Source: Chamaelirium japonicum
Taxonomy: Eukaryota > Streptophyta > Magnoliopsida > Liliales > Melanthiaceae
Assembly: GCA_947650365.1 (NCBI GenBank)
Contig: OX393549.1
Span: forward strand, 26,244,709 to 26,308,708
Length of the DNA: 64,000 nucleotides
Reading direction: 5' to 3'
Below are positions 22,470 through 35,086 of this stretch, one piece after another; within the stretch, counting starts at the first letter, position 1, and each line of letters opens with the position of its first letter. Both the position numbers and the translations under genes were made by a program. A model generated the notes under the pieces. It worked only from the letters and a program-made list of their open reading frames with translations. It had not been told where the DNA came from and searched no databases.

Positions 22470-24851
22470 ATCTCCCACTTGGCCTAGCGGGGAACAACAG
22501 TCTTAACTCCCATGGCATCCACGTGCTTCTCAAAAGCCTTGGTCGGTAACGCCTTTGTGAAAGAGTCCGCCATATTATCTACAGACGCCACCTGAGTCAC
22601 TACTACCTCCCCTCGCTTCTGCAAGTCCTGGATAATGTAGTATTTCCGCTCGATATGCTTGCTCTTCTAGTGATATCTTGGCTCCTTGGATTGTGCTACC
22701 GCTCCACTATTGTCACAGTAAAGGACAATAGGATCTTGAGCTCCCGGTACGCATCCTAAGTCTGTGAGGAACTTCTTGAGCCATACCGCCTCCTTAGCTG
22801 CTTCGCACGCCGCAACGTACTCAGCCTCTGTCGTCGAATCCGCGATGCATCCCTGCTTCACGCTCCTCCAACTGACAGCTCCTCCTTCTAATGAATACAC
22901 AAACCATGATGTCGATCTCCTGGATTCCGAATCTGACGCAAAGTCAGAATCCGTATATCCAATCGGCATCAGTTCCTGTGAAGAGTAAACTAACTCATAA
23001 TCTCTCGTTCTACGGAGATACTTCTGTATACTTTTCACAGCAGTCCAGTGCCCTGGACCCAGATTTGACTGATACCTGCACATCATGCCTACTGCATAGC
23101 ATATATCTGGTCTCATGCACTGCATGGCATACATCAGACTCCCTACAGCCGAAGCATAAGGTATCTTCTGCATCTCTGCCCTCTCCTCAGGAGTCTTAGG
23201 ACCCTGATTCTTGGACAATTTCATTCCATGTCTGAATGGAACCAGTCCCTTCTTGGAGTTGTGCATACTGAATCTGACCAAGATAGTATCTATGTAGGCT
23301 GATTGTGACAGCGAGAGAGTCTTGTTCTGGCGATCTCGAGTTACCTTGATCCCCAGAACATAACTCGCTTCACCCAGGTCTTTCAAGTCAAATTGAGAGG
23401 ATAACCACACCTTCATTGTAGACAACGTTCCAATATCGTTTCCAATGAGCAGGATATCGTCTACGTAAAGCACTTGAAAAACTACTGCAGTCTTATCGCT
23501 CCTTTTATAAACACATGGTTCATCCACATTCTGCTCAAATCCATAAGACTAGATAGCCTGATCAAAATGCATGTTCCAACTTCTGGATGCTTGCTTCAGT
23601 CCATAAATGGACCTTTGCAACTTGCACACCAGACCTTCCTGACCTTTTGCGACAAAGCCTGGAGGCTGAGACATGTAGATGTCTTCTTCCAAATCCCCAT
23701 TGAGGAATGCGGTCTTGATGTCCATTTGCCAGATCTCCCAATCATAATGGGCTGCAATGGATAAGATGATCCGGATAGACTTAAGCATAGCCACTGGCAA
23801 AAAGGTTTCGTTATAGTCGATCCCTTCTCGCTGGGTATAACCCTTATCGACTAGTCTAGCTTTGTAAGTCTCAACGGTACCATCCGGACCTCTTTTTCTT
23901 TTGTACACCCACTTACATCCAACAGGTTTAATATTGTGAGGTGGTGTTACAAGTATCCAGACCGAGTTTTGGGACATCGATGTCAGTTCTGCCTCCATGG
24001 CTTCCTGCCATTCTGTATGGTCAGAGGATACCATCGCTTCGTCATAGTTCAGGGGATCATCCTCCTGAAACTCTGGATCTACCATAAAGGCTTCTCCAAT
24101 GTATCTATCAGGAGCACTTGTGGTCCTCCCACTGCGATGAGCCTGCGGTGGTTCCATTGGAGTCGATTCTACAGTATCGTTAATCTTAGTGGTATCGGCT
24201 CCCACTACGTTTTCTGTCTGCGTACTCCCATCAGTACCAAGCAATTCTTTAATAACTACTTTATTGGTGGGCTTATGGTCTATTAAATAATCCTGCTCCA
24301 GGAATACGGCATTCGTCGATACGACAACCTTTCTATCCTCAGGATTATAAAATAAACCACCTTTTGTCCCTTTTGGATACCCAACGAACAGACATACCTT
24401 AGTTTTTAACTCCATCTTATCTCGCTTATCATTCCGCACATATGCTGGATAACCCCAAATCCTAAAGTGTTGTAGGCTTGGCCTTTGCTTCAACCACAGC
24501 TCCTAATGTGACGACCAAGATCCAATAGGCCAATAACCAAGAGCTAAGACTCCTAAGACGGGAATGCCAAGATGGATGAGGTGAGGTAAGGTGAGGTGAG
24601 TTGTACAAAGCCATGAGTTAGCCCCACATCGCCTGGAGAGAAGGAGATCCTGAGCTACTTATATAATTTCCCCTTCCAAACATAGAAGACGCGTTCTAGG
24701 TGGTTCGATGGTAACCATGCTAGTGCAAAACCTTGACGTTGAGGGTTCGAGTATCTAAGAGACCAATAGAGGACAATATCTTGTATTTGGGGGCTCACCA
24801 CCTTTCCTGCCAAGACGTGTTTTAAAACCGTGCGCTGCTACGGAATTCGTA

Positions 24852-24923
24852 AGAACTCCGTAGTTAAGCATGCTCGGGCGAGAGTAGTACCAGGATGGGT
24901 GACCACCCTGGGAAGTTCTCGTG
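24852..24923 (+). other. 5S rRNA-derived segment, Cassandra left LTR
   Basis: AGAACTCCGTAGTTAAGC, then GAGAGTAGTACCAGGATGGG through GTTCTCGTG, follows plant 5S rRNA from about base 40 to near its 3' end. It includes the A-box-like AGTTAAGC and the C-box GGATGGGTGACC of the pol III internal promoter. It is not a 5S gene: the 5' third is absent. Confidence 0.9.
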
Positions 24924-25399
24924 CGGGCACGGGCAAAGCGGACAAAATCTTATGTGTTTGGGGCGGATGTTACAAAATGGTATCAGAGCTGGTTCTCCTC
25001 GGGATGGGGGGGTCTAACCCTACACGAGGACGTGTAGCCCTAAGGGGGGTGGGTTGTGACGACCAAGATCCAATAGGCCAATAACCAAGAGCCAAGACTC
25101 CTGAGGCGGGAATGCCAAGATGGATGAGGTGAGGTAAGGTAAGGTGAGGTGTACAAAGCCATGAGTTAGCCCCACATCGCTTGGAGAGAAGGAGATCCTG
25201 AGCTACTTATATAATTTCCCCTCCCAAACATAGAAGACGCGTTCTAGGTGGTTCGATGGTAACCATGCTAGTGCAAAACCTTGAGGTTGAGGGTTCGAGT
25301 ATCCAAAAGACCAATAGAGGACAATATCTTGTGTTTGGGGGCTCACCACCTTTCCTGCCAAGATGCATTTTAAAATCGTGCGCTGCTATGGAATTCGTA

Positions 25400-25471
25400 A
25401 GAACTCCGTAGTTAAGCGTGCTCGGGCTAGAGTAGTACCAGGATGGGTGACCACCCTGGGAAGTTCTCGTG
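25400..25471 (+). other. 5S rRNA-derived segment, Cassandra right LTR
   Basis: This is the second copy of the same block, with AGTTAAGCGTGCTCGGGC and GGATGGGTGACCACC. It reads GTTAAGCGTGC, closer to canonical 5S than the left copy (GTTAAGCATGC). Confidence 0.9.
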
Positions 25472-27525
25472 CAGGCACGGGCAAAGCGAACAAAATCTTG
25501 TGTGTTTGGGGTGGATGTTACAAAACCACAGCTCCTAAGGAGTTAGGGGTACTGACTTTGATGGAACAAAGTTCAAAGTGTATGCTGCCATCCCTAGGGC
25601 ATATCCCCAAAAACTAGGTGGCAATATTGCATAACTCATCATAGTCTGAACCATGTCTAACAAAGTTCGGTTTCTCCTCTCAGATACACCGTTTTGTTGT
25701 GGTGTCCCTGGTGCAGTCAACTGGGATACGATCCCATGCTCACGTAGGTACCCAATAAATTCATCCGATAGGTATTCGCCTCCTTGATCCGATCGAAGAG
25801 ACTTGATACTTTTACCCGTCTGTTTTTCTGCTTCAGCTCTGAACTCCTTAAACTTATCAAAGGATTCAGACTTCTGCCGCATTAGGTATATGTATCCAAA
25901 CCTAGAGTGATCATCCGTGGAGGTGATGAAATACTCGAAACCTCCTATAGCACGGATACTTATGGGCCCACATACATCAGCGTGTACCAACTCTAATACC
26001 TCCTTAGATCTGCTACCTTTGGCTCGAAAGATCTTTTAGTCATCTTGCCTTCCAGGCAAGACTCACACATTGGTAGGCTTTCTGAAACATCTGGACTTAA
26101 AAGTCCTACCTTAACCAACCTGTGAATCCTGTCTGAGGCTATGTGTCCAAGCCTTAGATGCCAAAGAAGTGTTGGATTATCTGAGGGATTTTTCCTTTTA
26201 GATGAATTAATCACACAAGCTTCAGTTATGTTATTCTGCTTATGATTGGAGTTAATTACATAGAGTCCATTTTGTATCTTTCCCTTACAAACAAAGGAAC
26301 CATTCAATTTAATTGACACACCAGAAGCATCAAATAAAACTGAAAAACCTTCATTATTCAATAAGAAAACAAAAATTAAATTTTGTCTCAAGGACGGTAC
26401 ATAAAGTATGTCTCTAAGTAATAAACTTCTTCCATCAAGGAACTGCAAGACGACATCTCCAACTGCTTTAGCCTCTGCCACGGCCTCAGTTCCCATGCTT
26501 AGGATTATCTCCCCATCACCCAGTTTTCTTGTCTCCTTGAATCCCTGCAAATTATTACAAGCATGGTTAGTGGAACCAGAATCCACAATCCATAAAACTG
26601 GAGAATAACTGGATGCTACAAGGGATTCCACTATGTGGATTTGAGATATACCTGTCTCAGCCTTCTTGGAAGCCGCGCGACAGTCGCCCTTCCAGTGCCC
26701 CTTCTTGCCGCATCGGAAATATTTTCCTTTGGGCTTCGCCGAACCATTCTGCTTAAGAACCTGCAACTGCTTCTGGCCCATCTTCACGGGCTTCTTAGAC
26801 TTTCTTTTCTGAAACTTGCCCTTGGCTTTCAGAGAAGAATTCCGCTCTACGTTCAGGGATTGGGCTCCTGCCTTCATCCCATCCTCTGCCACTTGGAGCG
26901 CCGCTAGGAGCTCTGCGTTAGACATCTCCAACCGGTTAAGGTTGAAGTTGGTAATGAAGCCCTCAAACGCTCCTGACAGAGACATGAGAAAAATATCGGT
27001 CTGGATCTCTGCATCCAAGATGACATCGAAGGAACCAAGCTCATTCACATAGCCAAACAATTTCAGCATATGATCCCGAACTAAAGTCCCCTCTGCCATC
27101 TTCATGGACACCAATTTCTTGATGGTCAGGTAACGAGTTACCCGACTACGACCCTCGAACATTTCCTTTAGGTAGAGCATCATGTCTGAAGCAAAGGCCA
27201 TGTCTTCGACTTGCTTCTGAAGGACGGTCTGCAAAGATGCCACTATGTAGCACTTGCACATCTCATCAGCATCTAGCCAGTCTTTCCATTCTTTTAATTG
27301 GGCCTCAGTTGCACTTGGTCCCGGCATGGCCGGTTGAGGGATACTTAGGGCAATTGTGTGTTTGCCAACCCTTAGGACGAGCATCAGGTTACGCTTCCAG
27401 TCCTCGTAGTTTAGTCCCGTAAGTTTGTTATCATTAAGTATGGAGGCAAGGGGGTTGAGCTTGGTCATGATTTCTGTAAACAATGGTTTAAAGCAATAGT
27501 TACGGTCTACTACAATCGATTTCAT

Positions 27526-29408
27526 AGAATTTAGAAATAGATAATGTATACTCCAGCCGCTATGTCTTCACTACCTCAAGTGGAGACATCCAGGAATCTA
27601 AATTCCCTGGGCTCGAGCACTGAGACTATCGGTCTTGAATTGAAGACAACATCTCGGTGAGAGCATGCAACCGCTTCTGCCAATGGGGCTTTTACGGCCC
27701 AGTCTTCATCAGAATTACCCATGGTAAACTGAAAGACCTCCCAGTCTCCTTTTGGCCAGCTTTATGTGACCCGCGTGTGCAGCAACAGCGGCTTCACACA
27801 AGCTTTCGGATGCTTCCCATAAATCTAGGTGGTGTCGGCAGGGGGGTTCATAGGCTCCCGCGGTGCAGGAAAAAGCCGTCCCCCACTGCCACCAGCATCC
27901 TCCATGTCCCGAAGGAAACCACTAGGCGAACCAGCATGGAAGGAAACACAGCTCTCACCCGGTGGGAATATCGAACTGCGTACCTCCCACCCAGACCCTT
28001 AGCCGGTTGATTATGGAGGCCAGGGTCTCCCCTTTGGAGGGAATCTCTTACACATCCCTTCTTTATAAGGTTTTATGCATATCTAGAAAGGTTACGACCT
28101 CCTAGACTTAGACCCTGGTCTACCGTGCTCCCACTAGGATTAGAAACCCTCCCGCAAAGCATTAGTATCCTCGGAAAATATCATAGTCCCTACCTTGAAT
28201 ACTCAGCTTTCGCCTTTCTTGCAAGGATCACATTACATAGATTCCAAGGATCCCGATACTTCACTAGTTTGCCCATAATCCTAAGATCTAGAGCCTAGCC
28301 TAAGGTTAACGTGGAAAGGACTCCCACTACGATGATGTCTCGTTCATAATTTGATGCCTGATGTCATAGTAGACCTCATCTTATTACAGGTTTCGATGCT
28401 GGCCAAATAGGGACATCCGACAACCTCCGCCGGACCTCAACCTAATGGTGGCATAACCAAATCGTGATGAGTTCATACTACCATCAAACGTCATCTAGAA
28501 ACGGGTATCACACAGTGAAATCCTAACCTAACTTGGTCACTAGGACCACATGGGGAAAGGGCATCCCACTAGGGTTATCATACTTCTTATGGAGACATTA
28601 GTTAATTATCTCTAAACAAATCTAACACTGCGTCTATCCCGGTGCACAGTACTTGGCTACCTGAACTACCACGAGGGCGATTACCGCCTTTCCTTTTAGC
28701 TAGCCACCGGATTCGCACGTGTTAGAACCATTTATAGACACCAATGAATCCATAAGCTTAGTACTAACCCTAAGCCTGATCTAGAGACAAACTCACAAGC
28801 AAGATAATAAAATTATCATCGGGGTTCTCTAAACAATAAGTAAAGAGAATCAACAGAAAAACATCCAAACTGAATCAAGTCCAGGGTCCGACCCCTGAAC
28901 TTGAATATCACAGCCAAGATATCCTGCTCTTCCGTTCTGCACGATCTCTGACGACGATCCCCATCATCGCCAAGTACACACTTTCGCCGGGTCTTTGCAC
29001 GCCATGGTACCGCTTGCCCGAACCGTGGATGTAGCATCATCTTCTTCTTTCTATGACCGAAAAACTAACACGCTCTGAGCAAGTGCTCGTTCGTGTACAA
29101 TTTCGCTAGAAAGAAAAGAAAACAATCCTAGAAACATGGCCAGGAAACCGAGGATGGTCAACCCCCACCCTCGCCCATCTAGAGCCTTAAAATCCACAGA
29201 CAATAATAATTAATACAAAAAATAAATCCGGGGTCCGACCCCCGGATGCATGCAATCACAGATTACTATTCAGTGCGGCACTTGCAAAAAGACAATACAT
29301 AGCACAATCCATATGCATGATCTACACCGAACCCCGACGAAAACATATGTCATCATATATTCACATGATGTTTTCATAAATTCATGCATGAAACACACAC
29401 CAAAGCGT
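27526..29408 (-). other. Copia 2 untranslated leader
   Basis: This is 1.9 kb between the primer-binding site and gag with no coding similarity. It is related in patches to the leaders of copia 1 and copia 3. Confidence 0.6.
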
Positions 29409-29420
29409 GCTCTGATACCA
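29409..29420 (-). other. Copia 2 primer-binding site
   Basis: The minus strand reads TGGTATCAGAGC beside the right LTR, complementary to initiator tRNA-Met. Confidence 0.9.
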
Positions 29421-29422
29421 AT

Positions 29423-29821
29423 TGTTGGAATTAGATCGCTAATCAGAGTCGCAGAGGAAGCAAAAGAAAGATCCGAAGATCATACGGTGTATGTTTTATT
29501 ACAATTTCGCTATAAAACAATCTACATGTAAATCTACGATCTTAGCATATGTGCGGACACCCTAGAGGCATACTACGATCTACGGAAGACATGAATGCAT
29601 CTAGTTAGGTGTTTAGATTCATCATACCTTTTGGATCTATGATCCGGAGATGACAGAATGATGAAGAACCGCACTTGAATCGCAAGGGAAACTGTCGGAT
29701 AGCACCTTGTCCTTTATGAATTGAAGAATCCTCGAAATCTCGTCTCTGAGTGCAAGGATTTCGAGCCGACGGAGGAATCCGTTGCGGAGATGATGGCGAG
29801 CTGCGAGATCTCCTCCTCCTC

Positions 29822-29855
<34 letters not shown>

Positions 29856-31398
29856 TCCTTCTCCTTCCTTCCTCTTCCTTCTCCCTTCTTCTTTCTCTCT
29901 TTTCCTTGGCCGAAACCACAAAGGAGGGGGCTAAAGGGGGGGTCGGATTTTCTGGAGGAGAGAGAGCACTAGGGCCGGCCCTCCCCCTCCCTATTTCCTT
30001 TATAGGGCCGGTCTCCCATGGCTCCAAGGAGGCTAGGGCCGGCCCTAGTAGGATAAGGATAGAAGGGGGGGCGGTTTTAGGGATATCCAAGTGTCTATCG
30101 TGAAGCCTGGACAAAAACGCCCTTCACGAAAAGTGGAAAACTGAAAGAGAGACTGAGTGAGGTGCGCTTCTCGGAATCGAGTTCCGTCAGCGCCTGTGAG
30201 CTCCTGGAATTATTCCGCTCAATCTAAGATCCATATTCAATGTGTTCTGAGCCATATTTCAGTATTTACCAAAATACCCCTACGGCCCGTAATACATGTG
30301 AATTAGGTTCTTAGGCTCCGGGCTTGCGCTCCATCGTGCTAATTCGCATCCAACGTATCCAACTAGGTCGGGCAACAATTCCTATACACAACTATAGGAT
30401 GGAACCTTCAGGGTTCGGGATCTCTAGCTCCAACCGGATCCCTGATTAACTGTTCCGGTGACACACCGAAAGTTCCGTTAATCAGCCCTAATCCGATTAA
30501 CCCGCATAGCCACCCAGAGTGTGACACGAGTTGAACTCTAGTGATCCTAAACTTATGTTACTCCCTCGTAACCCTGTTCTCTACTATACTCCGATAATCC
30601 TTAGTCCCTCCTATTACTGGTGCCATGATACGACTCGGGCGGTGGGGAGCACCGTCAGATCCCGATCGATCATCTGACTAGGGTTTGATGACTTGTCATA
30701 TATAACACCACACACCTTCCGGTGCTATGCCTAGCATCCAGAACATCGTCAGTCATACTGACAACCACCAGGCCTGGGTTAACTGTGTGGACAGATTGAC
30801 TCATCAAAACGCACCCATCCAACACTGGACGTCGGATAACCTGTAAGGATTACATGTCACTCAAGCGCCAGCCGGGTAACCCAATGTACCGTTGTATTGG
30901 ATTATGGAAGGTCCGCTCACATTGGCACATCAAAGCACCACACAACTGGTTGGCCCAGTGTACCTGGTCCCTCAGGGTTAAGGACATATTAGCTATAGTA
31001 GTAAGACGGTTTCTACACCAGTATCTGAATCACTGAACTATGCACCATCTTGGTTCCTATTCAACACGATCATCGTGCTTGGTTAGGAGAATGGGAATCC
31101 CACGTTCCCGTGGTGGAGACTTCACCATATCCTCTACCTGCCAACAGTTTGTTCTCAGTGAAGCGACCGACATCACCTAAGCTGTGAACTAGTTCTAGGT
31201 CTACACAGAACTGGTCTACTGGGTCTCCCAAGCATGGATCCTCCATGCACCTCAGTGGCCTACTGTGTTCCCTATGGTCCTTTTATTATATGAGTATTAT
31301 TATATACCAGAGTAATATTCTAATTAAAGCAATAACCAAAGTCATCTTTATTAATATTAATACAGAAATTCCACGCTAAGGACACACGAGCTACAACA
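29423..31398 (-). repeat. Right (5') LTR of copia 2
   Basis: TGTTGGAATTAGATCG...GAGCTACAACA, 1,976 bp. It includes a CT-rich tract near 29815-29900 with CT microsatellite runs. The palindrome CTAGGGCCGGCCCTAG recurs at 30033-30048. Confidence 0.93.
29997..30048 (-). promoter_or_regulatory. TATA box with GGCCGGCCC elements (copia 2 LTR)
   Basis: On the minus strand TATAAAGG (29997-30004) is preceded at once by CCGGCCC, and about 30 bp further upstream by the 16-bp palindrome CTAGGGCCGGCCCTAG. This is the same layout as the copia 1 promoter. Confidence 0.5.
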
Positions 31399-31600
31399 GG
31401 GTGATGAATGGACGGCTTACAATAGAAGTAGTCACCAAAGTCCTCTATCGGTGGAAGTTGATAGGTGGTGTCAGCGGAGATCACCGGTAGAGGTGATCGG
31501 AGGTTGTTTATGTTGATTCTGGCCGGAGATCACATGTGGCGTGGGCGTAGTGGGTTGTCAAAGCAGCAAAGATGCTGCTTTGAGAGGTAGCGTCTCGGCC

Positions 31601-31603
<3 letters not shown>
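31399..31603. other. Unassigned flank of copia 2
   Basis: I recognise no gene or element. It holds a small hairpin, GATCACC-GGTAGA-GGTGATC, near 31478-31498. It is the sequence into which copia 2 and CACTA copy A abut. Confidence 0.4.

Positions 31604-31694
<91 letters not shown>
31604..31694. repeat. (TA)n microsatellite, 91 bp
   Basis: Uninterrupted AT dinucleotide run. It is the first of three TA tracts separated by two foldback elements. Confidence 0.97.
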
Positions 31695-31696
<2 letters not shown>

Positions 31697-31833
31697 AATG
31701 ATAAAATACGGCGTGCGGTGCGTGCGGTGTCGCGCTGCAGCTGTCTGATGCACCCGCTGCATGCGTGCGATACACGCAGTGGTACATCAGACGGCTGCGG
31801 TGCGACACTGCACGCCGCATCCTAATACGCCCC
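31695..31833. mobile_element. GC-rich foldback element in TA microsatellite
   Basis: The left arm (CGGCGTGCGGTG, CAGCTGTCTGATGCACC) pairs with the right arm (GTACATCAGACGGCTG, CACTGCACGCCGC), giving a near-complete 140-bp hairpin. TA tracts flank both ends. There is no coding capacity. Its family is unassigned. Confidence 0.65.
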
Positions 31834-31852
31834 TATATATATATATATATAT
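31834..31852. repeat. Short (TA)n tract between two foldback elements
   Basis: This 19-bp AT run separates the two foldback elements. Confidence 0.9.
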
Positions 31853-33600
<1,748 letters not shown>

Positions 33601-33905
33601 ACCCCCCTGATGCATAATCTCCATTAACCCCAAATCTTAGTTCAATTATTAAACCAATACAACAAGTTAAGCTTTGATCACACATTACAGATCGTGACCC
33701 CGCCGGCGACATGCTCCTCAATTTAAATAAATCTTACCACTACTCTACTCGAGATAAAGATAAGTCTACTATTATCTATCTTAAGAAAGTAAAAATTTAT
33801 AGATGTATGTATCTATGCTCCATCAATCAAATAGCATTAAGTCTCTTACCATTGTGCTCATATTGTTTGTCATACTAATTGCAAGCAAAGAAGATCAATG
33901 CAGAG
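33601..33905. other. AT-rich sequence without recognised features
   Basis: I see no gene. AGAAAGTAAAAATTTATAGA at 33784 nearly repeats the intron end at 35067, which suggests this belongs to the same host locus. Confidence 0.3.
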
Positions 33906-34133
<228 letters not shown>

Positions 34134-34445
34134 CCTGCCACAACTCTCATCACATTTCTACAACTTGAGATGGGGGGTGTATGGATCCTATCTCCCAGCT
34201 ACCTCTGAAAAAGATCCGATGCAATATGTTTTCAGATCAAGTGGGATTGGGCTTTGACGAAGCGGATTTGGTGGGATCTTGAACTGGTAAAGAGCACAAC
34301 ACTATCGGTTTTGGTGGTTCTTCTCGGACAGAGGGGGGAACCTTTCTCTCTCTCCCTGCTGGTCAGAGCTCCGGACGGCATGTCGTCGACCTCCAATCAC
34401 CTGACAAAAGTCGGATGGCTACCTTGACCCACCGAGCCTGGACCT

Positions 34446-35057
34446 CTACATTTCAGCGAAGTCCTCAACCTCGGACTCCTATAAGAGAGAGAGAAAGAGA
34501 GAAAGAGAGAGAGAGTCTGCAAACACTAAAACAAATAGATAAACAGAGAGGATGAAAAAAAGAACAAAGCAAAAAAGAAAAGGAAAAGATGAATATTATA
34601 TTACATACCTTCAACTGCATTTTGGGGAAGCCGCCAGACTCCACATCCTGCATTTTGGTGAAGCTCTTATCCACAAATCCTGAAACAATGAATGGGAAAA
34701 AAAAAACAGAGAAAGAGCGATTTAGTAAAACACATAGTAAGACAAAAAAAAATGAAGAAAAGATGGAAGATTAACTCACATACTTCAATTTGCAAAAAAA
34801 AAAACTGACATACCAAACAAAACCAAACAACCAATAAGCAAACTCTTTCATAATCATACTGACCCATAGTTTCAGTTGAACTTTCTTTAGAAGGACCACA
34901 ATTTCTGTTGCCGGTGGCCTTAAAAGAATTCTGGAGATGGTTAGATGGGGAAGGAGCACATGGCACACCCATGAAGTCATGATGTACTTCATGGAGATGT
35001 GAATTTGGTATGTACGTGGGTGGGCATTCTGTTGATGAAATCATTCCATTACCATGA
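34446..35057 (-). CDS. 3' end of an unrecognised host gene (three exons)
   Basis: Three minus-strand blocks splice with matching phase: 34864-35057, 34609-34679 and 34446-34478. Acceptors are TTCTTGCAATTAG, CATTGTTTCAG and a CT-rich tract ending CTTATAG. Donors are GTCAGTATG and GTATGTAA. The coding text runs ...STECPPTYIPNSHLHEV..., ...SSTETM, FVDKSFTKMQDVESGGFPKM, ESEVEDFAEM, then TAG at 34446-34448. The first junction leaves one base and the next exon supplies two; the second is phase 0. I do not recognise the family. The upstream part is missing where Ty3 sequence begins near 35.1 kb, so the gene is truncated or continues behind the insertions. Confidence 0.5.
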
Positions 35058-35086
35058 CTAATTGCAAGAAAGTGAAAATTTATAGA

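Larger units (their letters stand above)
24507..25522 (+). mobile_element. Cassandra TRIM retrotransposon
   Basis: Two 468-bp LTRs (24507-24974 and 25055-25522; TGTGACGACC...GGATGTTACA) flank an 80-bp middle. The middle holds only a tRNA-iMet site (TGGTATCAGAGCTGG from 24978) and a purine tract (AAGGGGGGTGGGT, 25042-25054). Each LTR has a 5S rRNA-derived block, the defining trait of Cassandra, a non-coding element moved by other elements' enzymes. It lies opposite to copia 2. The flanks carry a 15-bp direct repeat (AACCACAGCTCCTAA at 24492-24506 and 25524-25538), much longer than the usual 5 bp. It looks whole. Confidence 0.95.
22667..27525 (-). pseudogene. Copia 2 gag-pol
   Basis: From right to left: UBN2-type Gag (KLTGLNYEDWKRNLMLVL, YLTIKKLVSMKM), a zinc-knuckle-like segment (CGKKGHWKGDC), protease WIVDSGSTNHACN, the GAG-pre-integrase motif LWHLRLGH, integrase (TDDHSRFGYIYLM, SDQGGEYLS, PGTPQQNGVSERRN), reverse transcriptase ([28 protein letters not shown]) and RNase H (GYTDSDFASD, STTEAEYVA). 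This is the Ty1/copia order, with integrase before RT. The frame starts at ATG 27525, though the later in-frame ATG of MTKLNPLASI is also possible. It is a fossil with about four breaks, and Cassandra splits it between integrase and RT. Confidence 0.9.
20849..31398 (-). mobile_element. Ty1/copia element, copia 2 (contains Cassandra)
   Basis: LTRs at 20849-22469 and 29423-31398 flank an internal region with gag and pol on the minus strand. A tRNA-iMet site (29409-29420) and a purine tract beside the left LTR (plus strand TCTCCCACTTGGCC) confirm the ends. Target duplications are GGGTA (20844-20848) and GGGTG (31399-31403), one mismatch. The LTRs differ in length (1,621 and 1,976 bp) and by about 6% by eye over the first 150 bp. 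The coding region still has long open stretches but carries a handful of breaks plus the Cassandra insertion. Confidence 0.93.

Noticed and set aside
24852-25471. Two 5S rRNA genes
   Set aside because: Only the 3' two thirds of 5S is present and each copy is embedded in a Cassandra LTR.
24507-25522. Simple tandem duplication of 548 bp
   Set aside because: The unit junction holds a tRNA-iMet primer site and a purine tract, and each unit has TG...CA ends, so it is a TRIM with two LTRs.
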